This document shows positions 7,167-15,852 of a stretch of DNA of 64,000 nt, piece after piece. The DNA lies in NCBI RefSeq assembly GCF_900104685.1, contig NZ_LT629755.1, positions 558,001 to 622,000 of the forward strand, in the 5' to 3' direction. A program made the translations under genes and the position numbers. Below the pieces are notes generated by a model, which saw nothing but the letters and a program-made list of their open reading frames with translations, made no database searches and had not been told where the DNA came from. This DNA comes from Agromyces flavus (lineage in GTDB: Bacteria; Actinomycetota; Actinomycetes; Actinomycetales; Microbacteriaceae). Position 1 is the stretch's first letter; each line of letters starts with the position of its first letter.

Positions 7167-10064
7167 ATGACGACCAGCACCTCCACGGCCTTCGACATCG
7201 ACGCCTTCGGGCGCCGTCACATCGGCACGACCCCGCGCGACCACGAGTGGATGCTCGCCGCGCTCGGCTACGACTCGCTCGACGCCCTCATGGGCGCCGC
7301 AGTCCCGACCGCGATCCGCATGCACGAGGTCGTCGACTCGGTGATCCCGCCCGCCGCGACGGAGCGCGAGGCGATCGCCGAGCTTCGCGAGCTCGCCGAC
7401 CGCAACGCGGTGCGCACGTCGATGATCGGGCTGGGCTACTCGGGAACGATCACCCCCGCGGTGATCCAGCGGAACGTGCTCGAGAACCCGAGCTGGTACA
7501 CGGCGTACACGCCCTACCAGCCCGAGATCTCGCAGGGCCGCCTCGAGGCGCTCATCAACTTCCAGACGATGGTGTCCGACCTCACCGGGCTCGACACCGC
7601 CAACGCGTCGATGCTCGACGAGGGCACCGCGGTCGTCGAGGGCATGCTGCTCGCCCGCCGCGGATCGAAGAACCGCTCGGACCGGTTCGTGGTCGACGCC
7701 GACGCGCTGCCGCAGACGCTCGCGCTCCTGCGCTCGCGCGCCGAGGCGGTCGGCATCGAGCTCGTCGTGGCCGACCTCGACGAGACGACGGATGTCGCGG
7801 CGCTCGGCGAGCACTTCGGCCTCTTCGTGCAGTACCCGGGCGCCTCGGGCCGGGTGTGGAACCCGTCATCCGTCATCGCCGCGTCCAAGGAGCAGGGCGC
7901 GCTCGCCGTCGTCGCGGCCGACCTGCTCGCGATGTCGCTGCTCACGAGCCCCGGCGGGCTCGGCGCCGACGTCGCGGTCGGCACGTCGCAGCGCTTCGGC
8001 GTGCCAATGGGCTTCGGCGGTCCCCACGCCGGGTACATGGCGGTGCGCAAGGGCCTCGAGCGGCAGCTCCCGGGCCGCCTCGTGGGCGTGTCGCAGGATG
8101 CTGCGGGCCACCCCGCCTACCGGCTGAGCCTCCAGGCGCGCGAGCAGCACATCCGTCGCGAGAAGGCGACGTCGAACATCTGCACCGCTCAGGTGCTGCT
8201 CGCCGTCATGGCGTCGATGTACGCGGTCTACCACGGGCCGCGCGGCATCCGGCACATCGCGGTGACGACCGCCGCGAAGGCCAAGGCGCTCGCCGACGTG
8301 CTCGCGGGCTACGGCCTGACCCTCGCGCACGAGGCGTACTTCGACACGCTGCGCGTGCACGTGCCCGGCCTCGCGAAGAACACCGTGGAGCGGGCCCGCG
8401 AGCTCGGCCTCAACCTCTGGGAGGCCGACGAGGCGACCGTGCACATCGCCGTCGACGAGACCACCACGGCCGACGAGCTCTCGCGCGTCGTCGAGGCGTT
8501 CGGGTTCGACCCGCGCGTCGAGGTGCCGGTCTCGCTCCGCGAGCTGCCGGCGAGCCTGCCCGAGTCGCTGCGCCGCACGTCGTCGTACCTCGAGCACCCG
8601 GTGTTCAACACGCACCAGTCCGAGACGCAGATGATGCGCTACCTCAAGTCGCTGGCCGATCGCGACTACGCGCTCGACCGGGGCATGATCCCCCTGGGCT
8701 CGTGCACCATGAAGCTCAACGCGGCGACCGAGATGCAGGCGGTCACGTGGCCCGAGTTCGCCAACCTGCACCCGTTCGCGCCCGAGGCCGACGTGGTGGG
8801 CACGCTCGGCCTCATCGAGCAGCTCGAGAGCTGGCTCGCCGAGGTCACCGGTTACGACACGGTGTCGCTGCAGCCGAACGCGGGCAGCCAGGGCGAGCTC
8901 GCGGGCCTGCTGGCGATCCGCGGCTACCACCTCGCGAACGGCGACGCCGAGCGCGACGTCTGCCTCATCCCGTCGAGCGCGCACGGCACGAACGCCGCCT
9001 CGGCGGTGCTCGCCGGCATGAAGGTCGTGGTCGTCGCGACCGACGACCTCGGCAACGTCGACCTCGACGACCTCCGCGCGAAGATCGCCGACCACGCCGA
9101 GCGCATCGCGGCGCTCATGATCACCTATCCCTCCACGCACGGCGTGTACGAGCACGAGGTCAAGTCGATCACCCAGGCCGTGCACGACGCCGGCGGGCAG
9201 GTGTACATCGACGGCGCGAACCTCAACGCGCTGCTCGGCTTCGCCCGGTTCGGCGACGTCGGCGGCGACGTCTCGCACCTCAACCTGCACAAGACGTTCT
9301 GCATCCCGCACGGTGGCGGCGGCCCCGGTGTCGGCCCGGTCGCCGCGAAGGCGCACCTCGCGCCGCACCTGCCCGGCCACCCGATGGCGCAGCGCGCCGA
9401 CCACGCCGGCGGCGTCACGCACGACGGCGGCCCGGTGTCGGCCGCGCCCTACGGCAGCCCGTCGATCCTGCCGATCTCGTGGGCGTACGTGCGCATGATG
9501 GGCGCCGAGGGCCTCAAGCAGGCGACCGCGACCGCGGTGCTCGCGGCCAACTACGTCGCCGCGCGCCTGCGCGACCACTTCCCGGTGCTCTACACGGGCG
9601 AGAACCACCTCGTCGCGCACGAGTGCATCCTCGACCTGCGCCCGCTCACGGCCGAGACCGGCGTCACGGTCGACGACGTCGCCAAGCGACTCATCGACTA
9701 CGGCTTCCACGCACCCACCATGTCGTTCCCCGTCGCGGGCACGCTCATGGTCGAGCCGACCGAGTCCGAGGACCTCGCCGAGCTCGACCGCTTCATCGAG
9801 GCGATGATCGCGATCAAGGCCGAGGCCGACGCGGTCGGCCGCGGCGAGTGGCCGGTCGACGACAACCCGCTGCGCAATGCACCGCACACCGCCGAGTCGG
9901 TGATCGCGGGGGAGTGGACGCATCCGTACACGCGCGAGCAGGCGGTCTATCCGGTGCATGCGCTCGTGCGCACCAAGTACTGGGCGCCCGTGCGTCGCAT
10001 CGACCAGGCCTACGGTGACCGCAACCTCGTGTGCGCCTGCCCGCCGATCGAGGCGTTCGCGTAG
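7167..10064 (+). CDS. gcvP: Glycine dehydrogenase (decarboxylating), P protein
   Basis: PLP enzyme that decarboxylates glycine and loads the aminomethyl group on GcvH. At 965 residues it is a full-length fused form with both homologous halves: N-terminal half with the [17 protein letters not shown] motif, C-terminal half with the PLP lysine in [17 protein letters not shown] (Lys709). The glycine-rich GGGGPG loop and the [11 protein letters not shown] segment are intact. It ends 55 bases before the ECF sigma gene. A methylated-DNA-like reading of the other frames gives long shadow frames that I ignored. Confidence 0.97.
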   Translation: MTTSTSTAFDIDAFGRRHIGTTPRDHEWMLAALGYDSLDALMGAAVPTAIRMHEVVDSVIPPAATEREAIAELRELADRNAVRTSMIGLGYSGTITPAVIQRNVLENPSWYTAYTPYQPEISQGRLEALINFQTMVSDLTGLDTANASMLDEGTAVVEGMLLARRGSKNRSDRFVVDADALPQTLALLRSRAEAVGIELVVADLDETTDVAALGEHFGLFVQYPGASGRVWNPSSVIAASKEQGALAVVAADLLAMSLLTSPGGLGADVAVGTSQRFGVPMGFGGPHAGYMAVRKGLERQLPGRLVGVSQDAAGHPAYRLSLQAREQHIRREKATSNICTAQVLLAVMASMYAVYHGPRGIRHIAVTTAAKAKALADVLAGYGLTLAHEAYFDTLRVHVPGLAKNTVERARELGLNLWEADEATVHIAVDETTTADELSRVVEAFGFDPRVEVPVSLRELPASLPESLRRTSSYLEHPVFNTHQSETQMMRYLKSLADRDYALDRGMIPLGSCTMKLNAATEMQAVTWPEFANLHPFAPEADVVGTLGLIEQLESWLAEVTGYDTVSLQPNAGSQGELAGLLAIRGYHLANGDAERDVCLIPSSAHGTNAASAVLAGMKVVVVATDDLGNVDLDDLRAKIADHAERIAALMITYPSTHGVYEHEVKSITQAVHDAGGQVYIDGANLNALLGFARFGDVGGDVSHLNLHKTFCIPHGGGGPGVGPVAAKAHLAPHLPGHPMAQRADHAGGVTHDGGPVSAAPYGSPSILPISWAYVRMMGAEGLKQATATAVLAANYVAARLRDHFPVLYTGENHLVAHECILDLRPLTAETGVTVDDVAKRLIDYGFHAPTMSFPVAGTLMVEPTESEDLAELDRFIEAMIAIKAEADAVGRGEWPVDDNPLRNAPHTAESVIAGEWTHPYTREQAVYPVHALVRTKYWAPVRRIDQAYGDRNLVCACPPIEAFA

Positions 10065-10072
10065 CGGGGCGA

Positions 10073-10098
10073 TGAACCCCGGCGGGCCCGGCATCGTT
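10073..10098 (+). promoter_or_regulatory. Probable ECF-type promoter of the sigma/anti-sigma pair
   Basis: TGAACC (10073-10078), 16 bases, then CGTT (10095-10098), the spacing and form common for ECF promoters. Transcription would start near 10104, just before the strong ribosome site AGGAGGTGA. Self-recognition by the encoded sigma factor is an inference. Confidence 0.5.
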
Positions 10099-10119
10099 TG
10101 TGAATGCAGGAGGTGACGG

Positions 10120-10626
10120 ATGCCGCCCGAGGACGATCGCCGGCTCGTCGCGCTGTACGACGCGCACGCGCCGTCCCTGTGGCGCTACGTCGTCCACCTG
10201 ACGGGCGACCCGTCCGGGGCGGACGACATCGTGCAGGAGACCCTGCTCAGGGCGTGGCGGAGCCCGCGCATCCTCGAGCAGGCGCCCGAGTCGACGCGGT
10301 CGTGGATGTTCACGGTCGCGAGGAACCTGGTCATCGACGAAGCGCGCAGTGCGCGTCGTCGGCATGAGATCGGCATGGCCGAGCTGCCCGACCCGGGGCG
10401 CAGCGACGGCACCGACGCGCTGTTCGAGGGCCTGCTCATCGAGGAGGCGCTCGCGGGCCTCGACATGGAGCACCGTGCCGTGATCGTCCATGCATACTAC
10501 GGCGGATGCAGCGTCGCCGAGGTCGCCCGCCGGGTCGGCATCCCCGAGGGCACGGTCAAGTCGCGCCTGCACTACGGCCTGCGAGCCCTGCGGCTGGCGC
10601 TCCAGGAGAAGGGGGTGACGCGATGA
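10120..10626 (+). CDS. ECF-subfamily RNA polymerase sigma factor
   Basis: The 168-residue protein has only sigma regions 2 and 4. Region 2 (about residues 8-75) includes LYDAHAPSLWRYVVHLTG and the ADDIVQETLLRAWRSP core-binding helix. Region 4 (about 110-160) has VIVHAYYGGCSVAEVARRVG and the recognition helix EGTVKSRLHYGLRALR. The ATG at 10120 follows an almost perfect ribosome site, AGGAGGTGA. It overlaps the anti-sigma gene by ATGA, the usual coupling for such pairs. It resembles the SigK/SigL-type group with transmembrane anti-sigma partners; the target regulon is unknown. Confidence 0.92.
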   Translation: MPPEDDRRLVALYDAHAPSLWRYVVHLTGDPSGADDIVQETLLRAWRSPRILEQAPESTRSWMFTVARNLVIDEARSARRRHEIGMAELPDPGRSDGTDALFEGLLIEEALAGLDMEHRAVIVHAYYGGCSVAEVARRVGIPEGTVKSRLHYGLRALRLALQEKGVTR

Positions 10627-11318
10627 AACCGGATCACTCGCGCTACGCCGACTGGGACTCGGCCTACGTGCTCGGCGCGCTCGCTCCCGGGGAGCGTCGC
10701 GACTACGAGGCGCACCTCGAGACGTGCGAGGCGTGCCGCCGCTCGGTGGGCGAGCTCGCGCCGATGCCCGGGCTGCTGGCCCGGCTCGCGGCGGACCGCG
10801 CCGAAGCGCTGCTCGATGAGACCGCCGTGGGCGCCCCCGCGCCCAGGCCCGAGCTGCTCGACGCCGTCCGACGGGAGGGAGGGCGGCGCCGCCGCAGGAC
10901 GCGCGTGCGGTTCGCGCTGGCGGCTGCGGCGGCGGTCGTCGTGATCGCGGCGGTGGCCATCCCGCTCGCGCTCATGCGACCCGCGGCTGCGGGGGAGACG
11001 GTCGCGTTCCGATCGCTCTCCGACCGACCGGTGTCGGCCTCGGCCGTCCTGAGCCCGGTCGACTGGGGCACCAGGATCGAGCTGGACTGCACGTACGACG
11101 CCGAGCCCGGCGACGAGGGTGACGGGGCCGGCTGGCCGTACTCCCTCGTCGTGGTCGGCAAGGACGGCGAGCGCAGCGAGGTGTCGAGCTGGCGGGCGTC
11201 GCCGGGTGCGACGGCGCGACTCGAGGCGGGTACGGCTCTTGCGGTCGATGAGATCGTGTCGCTCGAGATCCGTGCGGTCGGAAGCGGCGACGTCCTGCTC
11301 CGGGCGGACGTCGGCTGA
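10623..11318 (+). CDS. Transmembrane zinc anti-sigma factor
   Basis: The 231-residue protein starts with a ZAS-type zinc domain: YVLGALAPGERRDYEAHLETCEACRRSV contains the HxxxCxxC motif (His-Leu-Glu-Thr-Cys-Glu-Ala-Cys). One membrane segment follows a basic stretch (FALAAAAAVVVIAAVAIPLAL, about residues 97-117). The exported C-terminal part of about 110 residues resembles RskA/SigK-type anti-sigma ectodomains. It should hold the upstream sigma factor at the membrane until an envelope signal triggers release or proteolysis. The start overlaps the sigma stop (ATGA). Confidence 0.88.
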   Translation: MKPDHSRYADWDSAYVLGALAPGERRDYEAHLETCEACRRSVGELAPMPGLLARLAADRAEALLDETAVGAPAPRPELLDAVRREGGRRRRRTRVRFALAAAAAVVVIAAVAIPLALMRPAAAGETVAFRSLSDRPVSASAVLSPVDWGTRIELDCTYDAEPGDEGDGAGWPYSLVVVGKDGERSEVSSWRASPGATARLEAGTALAVDEIVSLEIRAVGSGDVLLRADVG

Positions 11319-11355
11319 GCCGCTCGCCGAGCCCGCGGGGGTTCGGTGCTGAAGC

Positions 11356-11568
11356 TCAGGCGCCGGCCGGCCGCGGCCGCACCGGGACGGGCGCGGCGTG
11401 CCGACCTCGTTCCGCGTAGACGACGCGCGGTGTCGTGTCGATGGCGGCAGCCCGGCGGGCGATCGCCCGGTCGCGAGCGTCGGCGATCTCGGATTCGTCG
11501 GGCCGGGTGCGGCGGGTCGTGGCGCGCGCGGCGAGTCCGCCTGCCGCGATGGCGTGTGCGAGGTGCAT
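11356..11568 (-). CDS. Small basic hypothetical protein
   Basis: A possible 70-residue, Ala/Arg-rich protein (begins MHLAHAIAAGGLAARATTR). A weak ribosome site (GGGAGACGGGA) precedes the ATG. I recognise no family and see no membrane segment or metal motif. It fills an otherwise empty stretch after the anti-sigma gene; composition alone makes it plausible but unproven. Confidence 0.35.
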   Translation of the reverse strand: MHLAHAIAAGGLAARATTRRTRPDESEIADARDRAIARRAAAIDTTPRVVYAERGRHAAPVPVRPRPAGA

Positions 11569-11720
11569 GGTCGTCCCGTCTCCCTGCGTGCGGCGTCGTG
11601 GACCGTGGTTCGCCACGGCCGGGACCATGCTCGTGGACACGACCTCGGACGGGATCCGGGCCGTCCCCATGTGCCCGCCCGGGAGTACACTGAGGTTCTC
11701 TCGCACTAGGGGGTGCGCGC

Positions 11721-12191
11721 ATGATCCCGATGGACCTCGTCGCGGCCATCGCGACGGTCGCCTTCGTCGGCGTGATGGTGGGCTGTACGCTCGCCGGATC
11801 GGCCTCGCACGGACTGCAGCAGCGGGCCGGGCTGGTCGAACGCCGCAATCCCGGCCTCGCCGAGGCACTGCGCCGCGCCGATGCGCTGAGCGACATGGCC
11901 CGCGGCGGCGGCTTCATCGGGATGGAGTCGATGTCGACCGTCTGCACGCCCAGCCGACGGAGCTGGATCGACGGCGCACGCGTCCGGGCGGCGGATTCCG
12001 ACCTCCGGGTCGAGCCGCCCGAGGAGGCGCTGCCGCCGATGCCGGCCACCGTCGTCGCGCTCGCACGGGGCCGGCACGTCGTCGAGTCGCCGCGCCCGCG
12101 GCATCCGTCGACCCGGCCGGTCGAGCCCGCCGCGCCTCAGCTCTCGGGCGGCGCGAACAGCCCGGGCCAGAGCCCGACCGCGAGCGGATAG
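11721..12191 (+). CDS. Hypothetical membrane-anchored protein
   Basis: A 156-residue frame beginning MIPMDLVAAIATVAFVGVMVGCTLAG, which would form one N-terminal membrane helix, followed by a polar region rich in Arg, Pro and Ala. It has a TAGGGGG ribosome site and a -10-like TACACT about 30 bases upstream (11690-11695). Its last 55 bases overlap the convergent CPBP gene. I do not recognise a family. The signals at its start favour a real gene, while the disordered, low-complexity C-terminus suggests the true end may be earlier or diverged. Confidence 0.5.
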   Translation: MIPMDLVAAIATVAFVGVMVGCTLAGSASHGLQQRAGLVERRNPGLAEALRRADALSDMARGGGFIGMESMSTVCTPSRRSWIDGARVRAADSDLRVEPPEEALPPMPATVVALARGRHVVESPRPRHPSTRPVEPAAPQLSGGANSPGQSPTASG

Positions 12192-12901
12192 CCGACGAAC
12201 GACACGATGTCGAGGAGCCAGTGCGCGATGACGAGCGGCATCGTGCGACCCCATCGCGTGTAGGCCCATCCGAACACGACGCCCATCACGGCGTTGCCCA
12301 CGAAGGCGCCGAAGCCCTGGTACAGGTGATAGGTGCCGCGGAGCAGCGCGCTCGACAGGATCGTCGCCCACGGGCCCACGCCGAGCTCGCGCAGGCGCGT
12401 GAACAGGTAGCCCACCGCGATGACCTCCTCGGTCAGCGCGGCCTTGAGCGCGGCGAGGACCAGGATCGGCACCGTCCACCAGTGCGCGTCCAGCGGCTGC
12501 GGCACGACGGCGACCGTGAAGCCGAGCGCGCGTCCGGCCGCGTAGAGCGCGAGGCCGGGCACCCCGATCACCGCGGCCAGAAGCACGCCGGATGCCGCGT
12601 CGCGCCCGGGGCGCGTGAAGTCCAGGCCGATCCTGCGGAAGGGACTGCGGCCGGGCTGCCAGAGCAGGTAGAGGACGAGCGCGACCACCGCGAGGCCGAA
12701 CACCACGTCGAGGAACTGGTACGTGAAGTCCAGCCACTCGCGCGCGGAGCGCGACTGGTTCAGCGCGGCGCTCTGCTGCCCGAGCGGGCGCTCGTCGGTG
12801 ACGCGGGCGATGATCGACACGATCGAATAGACCGCCGACGCGCCGAGTGAGAGGGCGAGCACGATCGCGACCTCGATGCGCAGACGTCTCGCCGAGGCCA
12901 T
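12137..12901 (-). CDS. CPBP-family intramembrane metalloprotease-like protein
   Basis: The 254-residue protein has about seven membrane helices and the CPBP (CAAX protease/bacteriocin-processing) core: an EE pair in LTEEVIAVGYLFTRL, the histidine in LLRGTYHLYQGF, and the HWLLDIV motif with NAVMGVVFGWAYTRWG before it. Family members are Rce1-like glutamate proteases; substrates are seldom known. The usual EExxxR motif is changed (EEVIAVG), so activity is uncertain. ATG at 12901 was chosen since the first helix follows soon after a short basic stretch. It is divergent from the peptide-transport operon and convergent with the hypothetical gene at 11721. Confidence 0.85.
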   Translation of the reverse strand: MASARRLRIEVAIVLALSLGASAVYSIVSIIARVTDERPLGQQSAALNQSRSAREWLDFTYQFLDVVFGLAVVALVLYLLWQPGRSPFRRIGLDFTRPGRDAASGVLLAAVIGVPGLALYAAGRALGFTVAVVPQPLDAHWWTVPILVLAALKAALTEEVIAVGYLFTRLRELGVGPWATILSSALLRGTYHLYQGFGAFVGNAVMGVVFGWAYTRWGRTMPLVIAHWLLDIVSFVGYPLAVGLWPGLFAPPES

Positions 12902-12950
12902 GCGGCAATCCTCGCACGGGGCGCGCCGACGCAAGATTCGTGCGTCACCG

Positions 12951-12968
12951 CCTGCTCATCTGAGCAGG
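12951..12968. promoter_or_regulatory. Perfect short palindrome between divergent genes
   Basis: CCTGCTCA, TC, TGAGCAGG: 8-base arms around 2 bases, in the divergent region between the CPBP gene and the peptide ABC importer, about 45 bases before the importer's -35. An operator for a dimeric regulator is possible. Confidence 0.4.
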
Positions 12969-13013
12969 ATCCCTGTCGTAGGTTGCGCCTCGGTAACGGT
13001 TCCGGGATCGGGT

Positions 13014-13039
13014 TTGACCGGCTCGAACCCGCTTATAGT
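13014..13039 (+). promoter_or_regulatory. Probable promoter of the peptide ABC operon
   Basis: TTGACC (13014-13019) and TATAGT (13034-13039) are good -35 and -10 matches, but the 14-base spacer is short, so the -35 may work poorly or need an activator. The leader to the start codon is about 70 bases. Confidence 0.5.
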
Positions 13040-13114
13040 CTCGATTCACCTACAAGCGCCCCCTCGCTCGATCACGAACTTGCGCGAGCGTGCGCTCATC
13101 TCACAGGAGGAACA

Positions 13115-14734
13115 TTGAAGATCAAGAGATTCGGCGTTGCCGCCGTGGCTCTTGCGGCGGCCGGCGTCCTGACGCTGGCCGGATGCTCGACCAGCAACGA
13201 GCCCGCGGCACCCGAGGGTGACTCGACCGCGATCATCACGGTCAACAACACCGAGCCCCAGAACCCGCTCATCCCGACCAACACCAACGAGGTCGGCGGC
13301 GGTCTGGTCCTGCAGAACATCTTCGCGGGCCTGGTGTACTACAAGGCCGACGGTTCCGTCGAGAACGACGTCGCCGAGTCGATCGAGTCCGACGACGCGC
13401 AGACCTGGACCATCAAGATCCGCGACGGCCTGACCTTCACGAACGGCGACCCGGTCAACGCCGAGTCGTTCGTCAAGGCGTGGAACTACGGCGCCGCGCT
13501 CGACAACGCGCAGCTCTCGAGCTACTTCTTCGAGTCGATCGAGGGCTTCAGCTACGACGAGAACGTCGCGGAGCTGCCGGGTCTCGAGGTCGTGGACGAC
13601 CTGACCTTCACGGTCAAGCTCAAGCAGCCCGAGTCCGACTTCCCGCTGCGCCTCGGCTACACCGCGTACTTCCCGGTGCCCGAGTCGGCGTGGGAGGACA
13701 TCGAGGCCTTCGGCGAGAACCCGATCGGCAACGGCCCGTACATGCTCGACGGCGAGGGTGCGTGGGCTCACAACGAGCGCATCGACCTCGTCAAGAACGA
13801 GGACTACGACGGCCCGCGCGCCGCGGCGAACGGCGGGATCGACATGATCCTGTACGCGACCACCGACGCTGCGTACGCCGACCTGCAGGGCGGCAACCTC
13901 GACGTCATCCAGGAGATCCCCGACAGCGCGATCCAGACCTTCGAGACCGAGTTCGAGGGCCGTTCGGTCAACCAGCCGGCCGCCGCGAACGCGACGCTCA
14001 CCATCCCCGACCGCCTCGCGCACTTCTCGGGCGAAGAGGGCCACCTGCGTCGTCAGGCCATCTCGCACGCGATCAACCGCGAGGAGATCACCGACGTGAT
14101 CTTCAACGGCACCCGCACCCCGGCGACCGACTTCACCTCGCCGGTCATCGACGGCTACTCCGACGAGCTCGAGGGCGCTGACGTGCTCGACTTCGACGCC
14201 GAGCTGGCCGCCGACCTGTGGGCGCAGGCCGACGCGATCGCTCCGTGGAGCGGTTCGTTCGAGATCCAGTACAACGCCGACGGCCCCAACCAGGGCTGGG
14301 TCGACGCGGTCGCCAACCAGCTGAAGAACAACCTCGGCATCGAGGCGGCCGGCAAGCCGATCCCGACCTTCGCCGAGCACCGCACGCTCATCACCGAGCG
14401 TCAGGCCGACACCGCCTTCCGCAACGGCTGGCAGTTCGACTACCCGTCGATGTTCAACGGCCTGGGCCCGATCTACGGCACGGGCGCCGGCTCGAACGAC
14501 GGCGACTACTCGAACCCCGAGTTCGACAAGCTGCTCGACGAGGGCGCCAGCGCTTCCGATGTCGAGGAGGGCATCGAGAAGTTCCAGCAGGCCCAGGAGA
14601 TCCTCTTCGAGGACCTCCCCTCGATCCCGCTCTGGTACACGAACGCCACGGGTGCCTGGGGCGAGCAGGTCGACAACGTGGAATTCGGCTGGGACAGCTG
14701 GCCGATCCTCCACCAGATCACCAAGAGCGAGTAA
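13115..14734 (+). CDS. Peptide ABC transporter substrate-binding lipoprotein
   Basis: Extracytoplasmic binding protein of the SBP_bac_5 (DppA/OppA) family, 539 residues. It begins with a lipoprotein signal peptide (basic KIKR, hydrophobic core, lipobox LTLAGC), so it is anchored outside the membrane. Family segments include TINNTEP-like VNNTEPQNPLIP near the start, WTIKIRDGLTFTNGDPVNAE and the QAISHAINREEITD region. The best start is TTG at 13115, directly after AGGAGG (13105-13110); no in-frame ATG or GTG places the signal peptide well. It is the first gene of the importer. A strong hairpin follows it. Ligand is probably oligopeptides, but not proven. Confidence 0.93.
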   Translation: MKIKRFGVAAVALAAAGVLTLAGCSTSNEPAAPEGDSTAIITVNNTEPQNPLIPTNTNEVGGGLVLQNIFAGLVYYKADGSVENDVAESIESDDAQTWTIKIRDGLTFTNGDPVNAESFVKAWNYGAALDNAQLSSYFFESIEGFSYDENVAELPGLEVVDDLTFTVKLKQPESDFPLRLGYTAYFPVPESAWEDIEAFGENPIGNGPYMLDGEGAWAHNERIDLVKNEDYDGPRAAANGGIDMILYATTDAAYADLQGGNLDVIQEIPDSAIQTFETEFEGRSVNQPAAANATLTIPDRLAHFSGEEGHLRRQAISHAINREEITDVIFNGTRTPATDFTSPVIDGYSDELEGADVLDFDAELAADLWAQADAIAPWSGSFEIQYNADGPNQGWVDAVANQLKNNLGIEAAGKPIPTFAEHRTLITERQADTAFRNGWQFDYPSMFNGLGPIYGTGAGSNDGDYSNPEFDKLLDEGASASDVEEGIEKFQQAQEILFEDLPSIPLWYTNATGAWGEQVDNVEFGWDSWPILHQITKSE

Positions 14735-14776
14735 TTCTCGTTCCAAGGCGACTCGGGGTTAGACTCTGAGGCGCCC

Positions 14777-14809
14777 GTGGGGCGGCGGTCGGATCGACCG
14801 CCGCCCCAC
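14777..14809 (+). terminator. Strong hairpin between binding-protein and permease genes
   Basis: 15-base perfect arms (14777-14791 and 14795-14809) with a GAT loop, nearly all G-C pairs and no T-run. It lies 42 bases after the binding-protein stop and 113 bases before the permease start. It may attenuate transcription or protect the upstream mRNA, giving more binding protein than permease. Confidence 0.65.
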
Positions 14810-14922
14810 TCCCACGTAACCACGCGGTGCGCGGCCGATCGGCGTAGCATCGTGTGGACGAACTCGCAAACGGTGAGGTTTCTTCAACATGTCAACGACC
14901 ACGACAAGCGAGGCCTGATCTC

Positions 14923-15852
14923 ATGGCCGGCTACATCGTGCGCCGACTGCTCCAGGCGATCCCTGTGCTGCTCGGCACCACCTTCCTGATCTACTTCATG
15001 GTCTTCGCCATGCCCGGCGACCCGATCGTCGCGCTCTTCGGCGAGAAGACCCCCCCGCCCCAGGTCCTCGAGCAGGTGCGCGAACGGTACAACCTGGACC
15101 AGCCGTTCATCGTGCAGTACCTGCTCTTCCTCGGCGGCATCTTCCGCGGCGACTTCGGCATCTCGTTCTCGGGGCAGCCGGTCTCGAACATCCTCGCGGC
15201 GACGTTCCCCGTGACGTTGCGGCTGGCGCTGTTGGCGATCTTCATCGAGATGGTCGCGGGCATCACGATCGGCCTCATCTCGGGCCTGCGAAAGGGCGGC
15301 ATCTTCGACGCATCGGCGCTCGTGGTCAGCCTCATCCTGATCTCGCTGCCCGTCTTCGTCGTGGCGTTCGTCGCGCAGTTCATCTTCGGCATCCAGCTCG
15401 GCTGGTTCCGGACGACCGTGGGCACCGGCGCCCCGATGCAGGACCTGATACTTCCAGCGATCGTGCTGGCGACCATCAGCTTCGCGCAGATCACCCGACT
15501 GACGAGGGCGTCGGTCATCGAGACGGACACCCAGGACTTCGTTCGCACCGCCGCGAGCAAGGGCCTGTCGCGCCGCCGCATCGTCCCGGTGCACATCCTG
15601 CGCAACTCGCTCATCCCCGTCGTCACCTACCTCGCCGTGGACTTCGGCGTGCTCATGGTCGGCGCGACGGTCACCGAGGGCATCTTCAACGTGCCCGGAG
15701 TCGGCCGCACCCTGTACCAGGCGATCATCCGAGGCGAGGGACCGACCGTCGTCTCGTTCGTGACCGTCATGGTGCTGATCTACCTGGTCATCAACCTGCT
15801 GGTGGATCTGCTCTACGCCGTGCTCGACCCGAGGATCCGCTATGCCAAGTAA
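14923..15852 (+). CDS. Peptide ABC transporter permease, DppB type
   Basis: Integral membrane subunit of 309 residues with about six helices. MAGYIVRRLLQAIPVLLGTTFLIYFM is the usual DppB/OppB N-terminus and MPGDPIVALFG follows in the first loop. The EAA-type cytoplasmic loop (VRTAASKGLSRRRIVPVHILRNSLIPVV) is the ATPase contact. The start is ATG at 14923; an upstream in-frame ATG at 14854 would add a polar, non-family stretch. It overlaps the second permease by 11 bases. Confidence 0.93.
   Translation: MAGYIVRRLLQAIPVLLGTTFLIYFMVFAMPGDPIVALFGEKTPPPQVLEQVRERYNLDQPFIVQYLLFLGGIFRGDFGISFSGQPVSNILAATFPVTLRLALLAIFIEMVAGITIGLISGLRKGGIFDASALVVSLILISLPVFVVAFVAQFIFGIQLGWFRTTVGTGAPMQDLILPAIVLATISFAQITRLTRASVIETDTQDFVRTAASKGLSRRRIVPVHILRNSLIPVVTYLAVDFGVLMVGATVTEGIFNVPGVGRTLYQAIIRGEGPTVVSFVTVMVLIYLVINLLVDLLYAVLDPRIRYAK

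Noticed and set aside
6782..10018. A 1,078-codon plus-strand frame overlapping gcvH and gcvP
   Set aside because: Arg-rich shadow of gcvP; no motif, no ribosome site, and the other frame has all P-protein residues.
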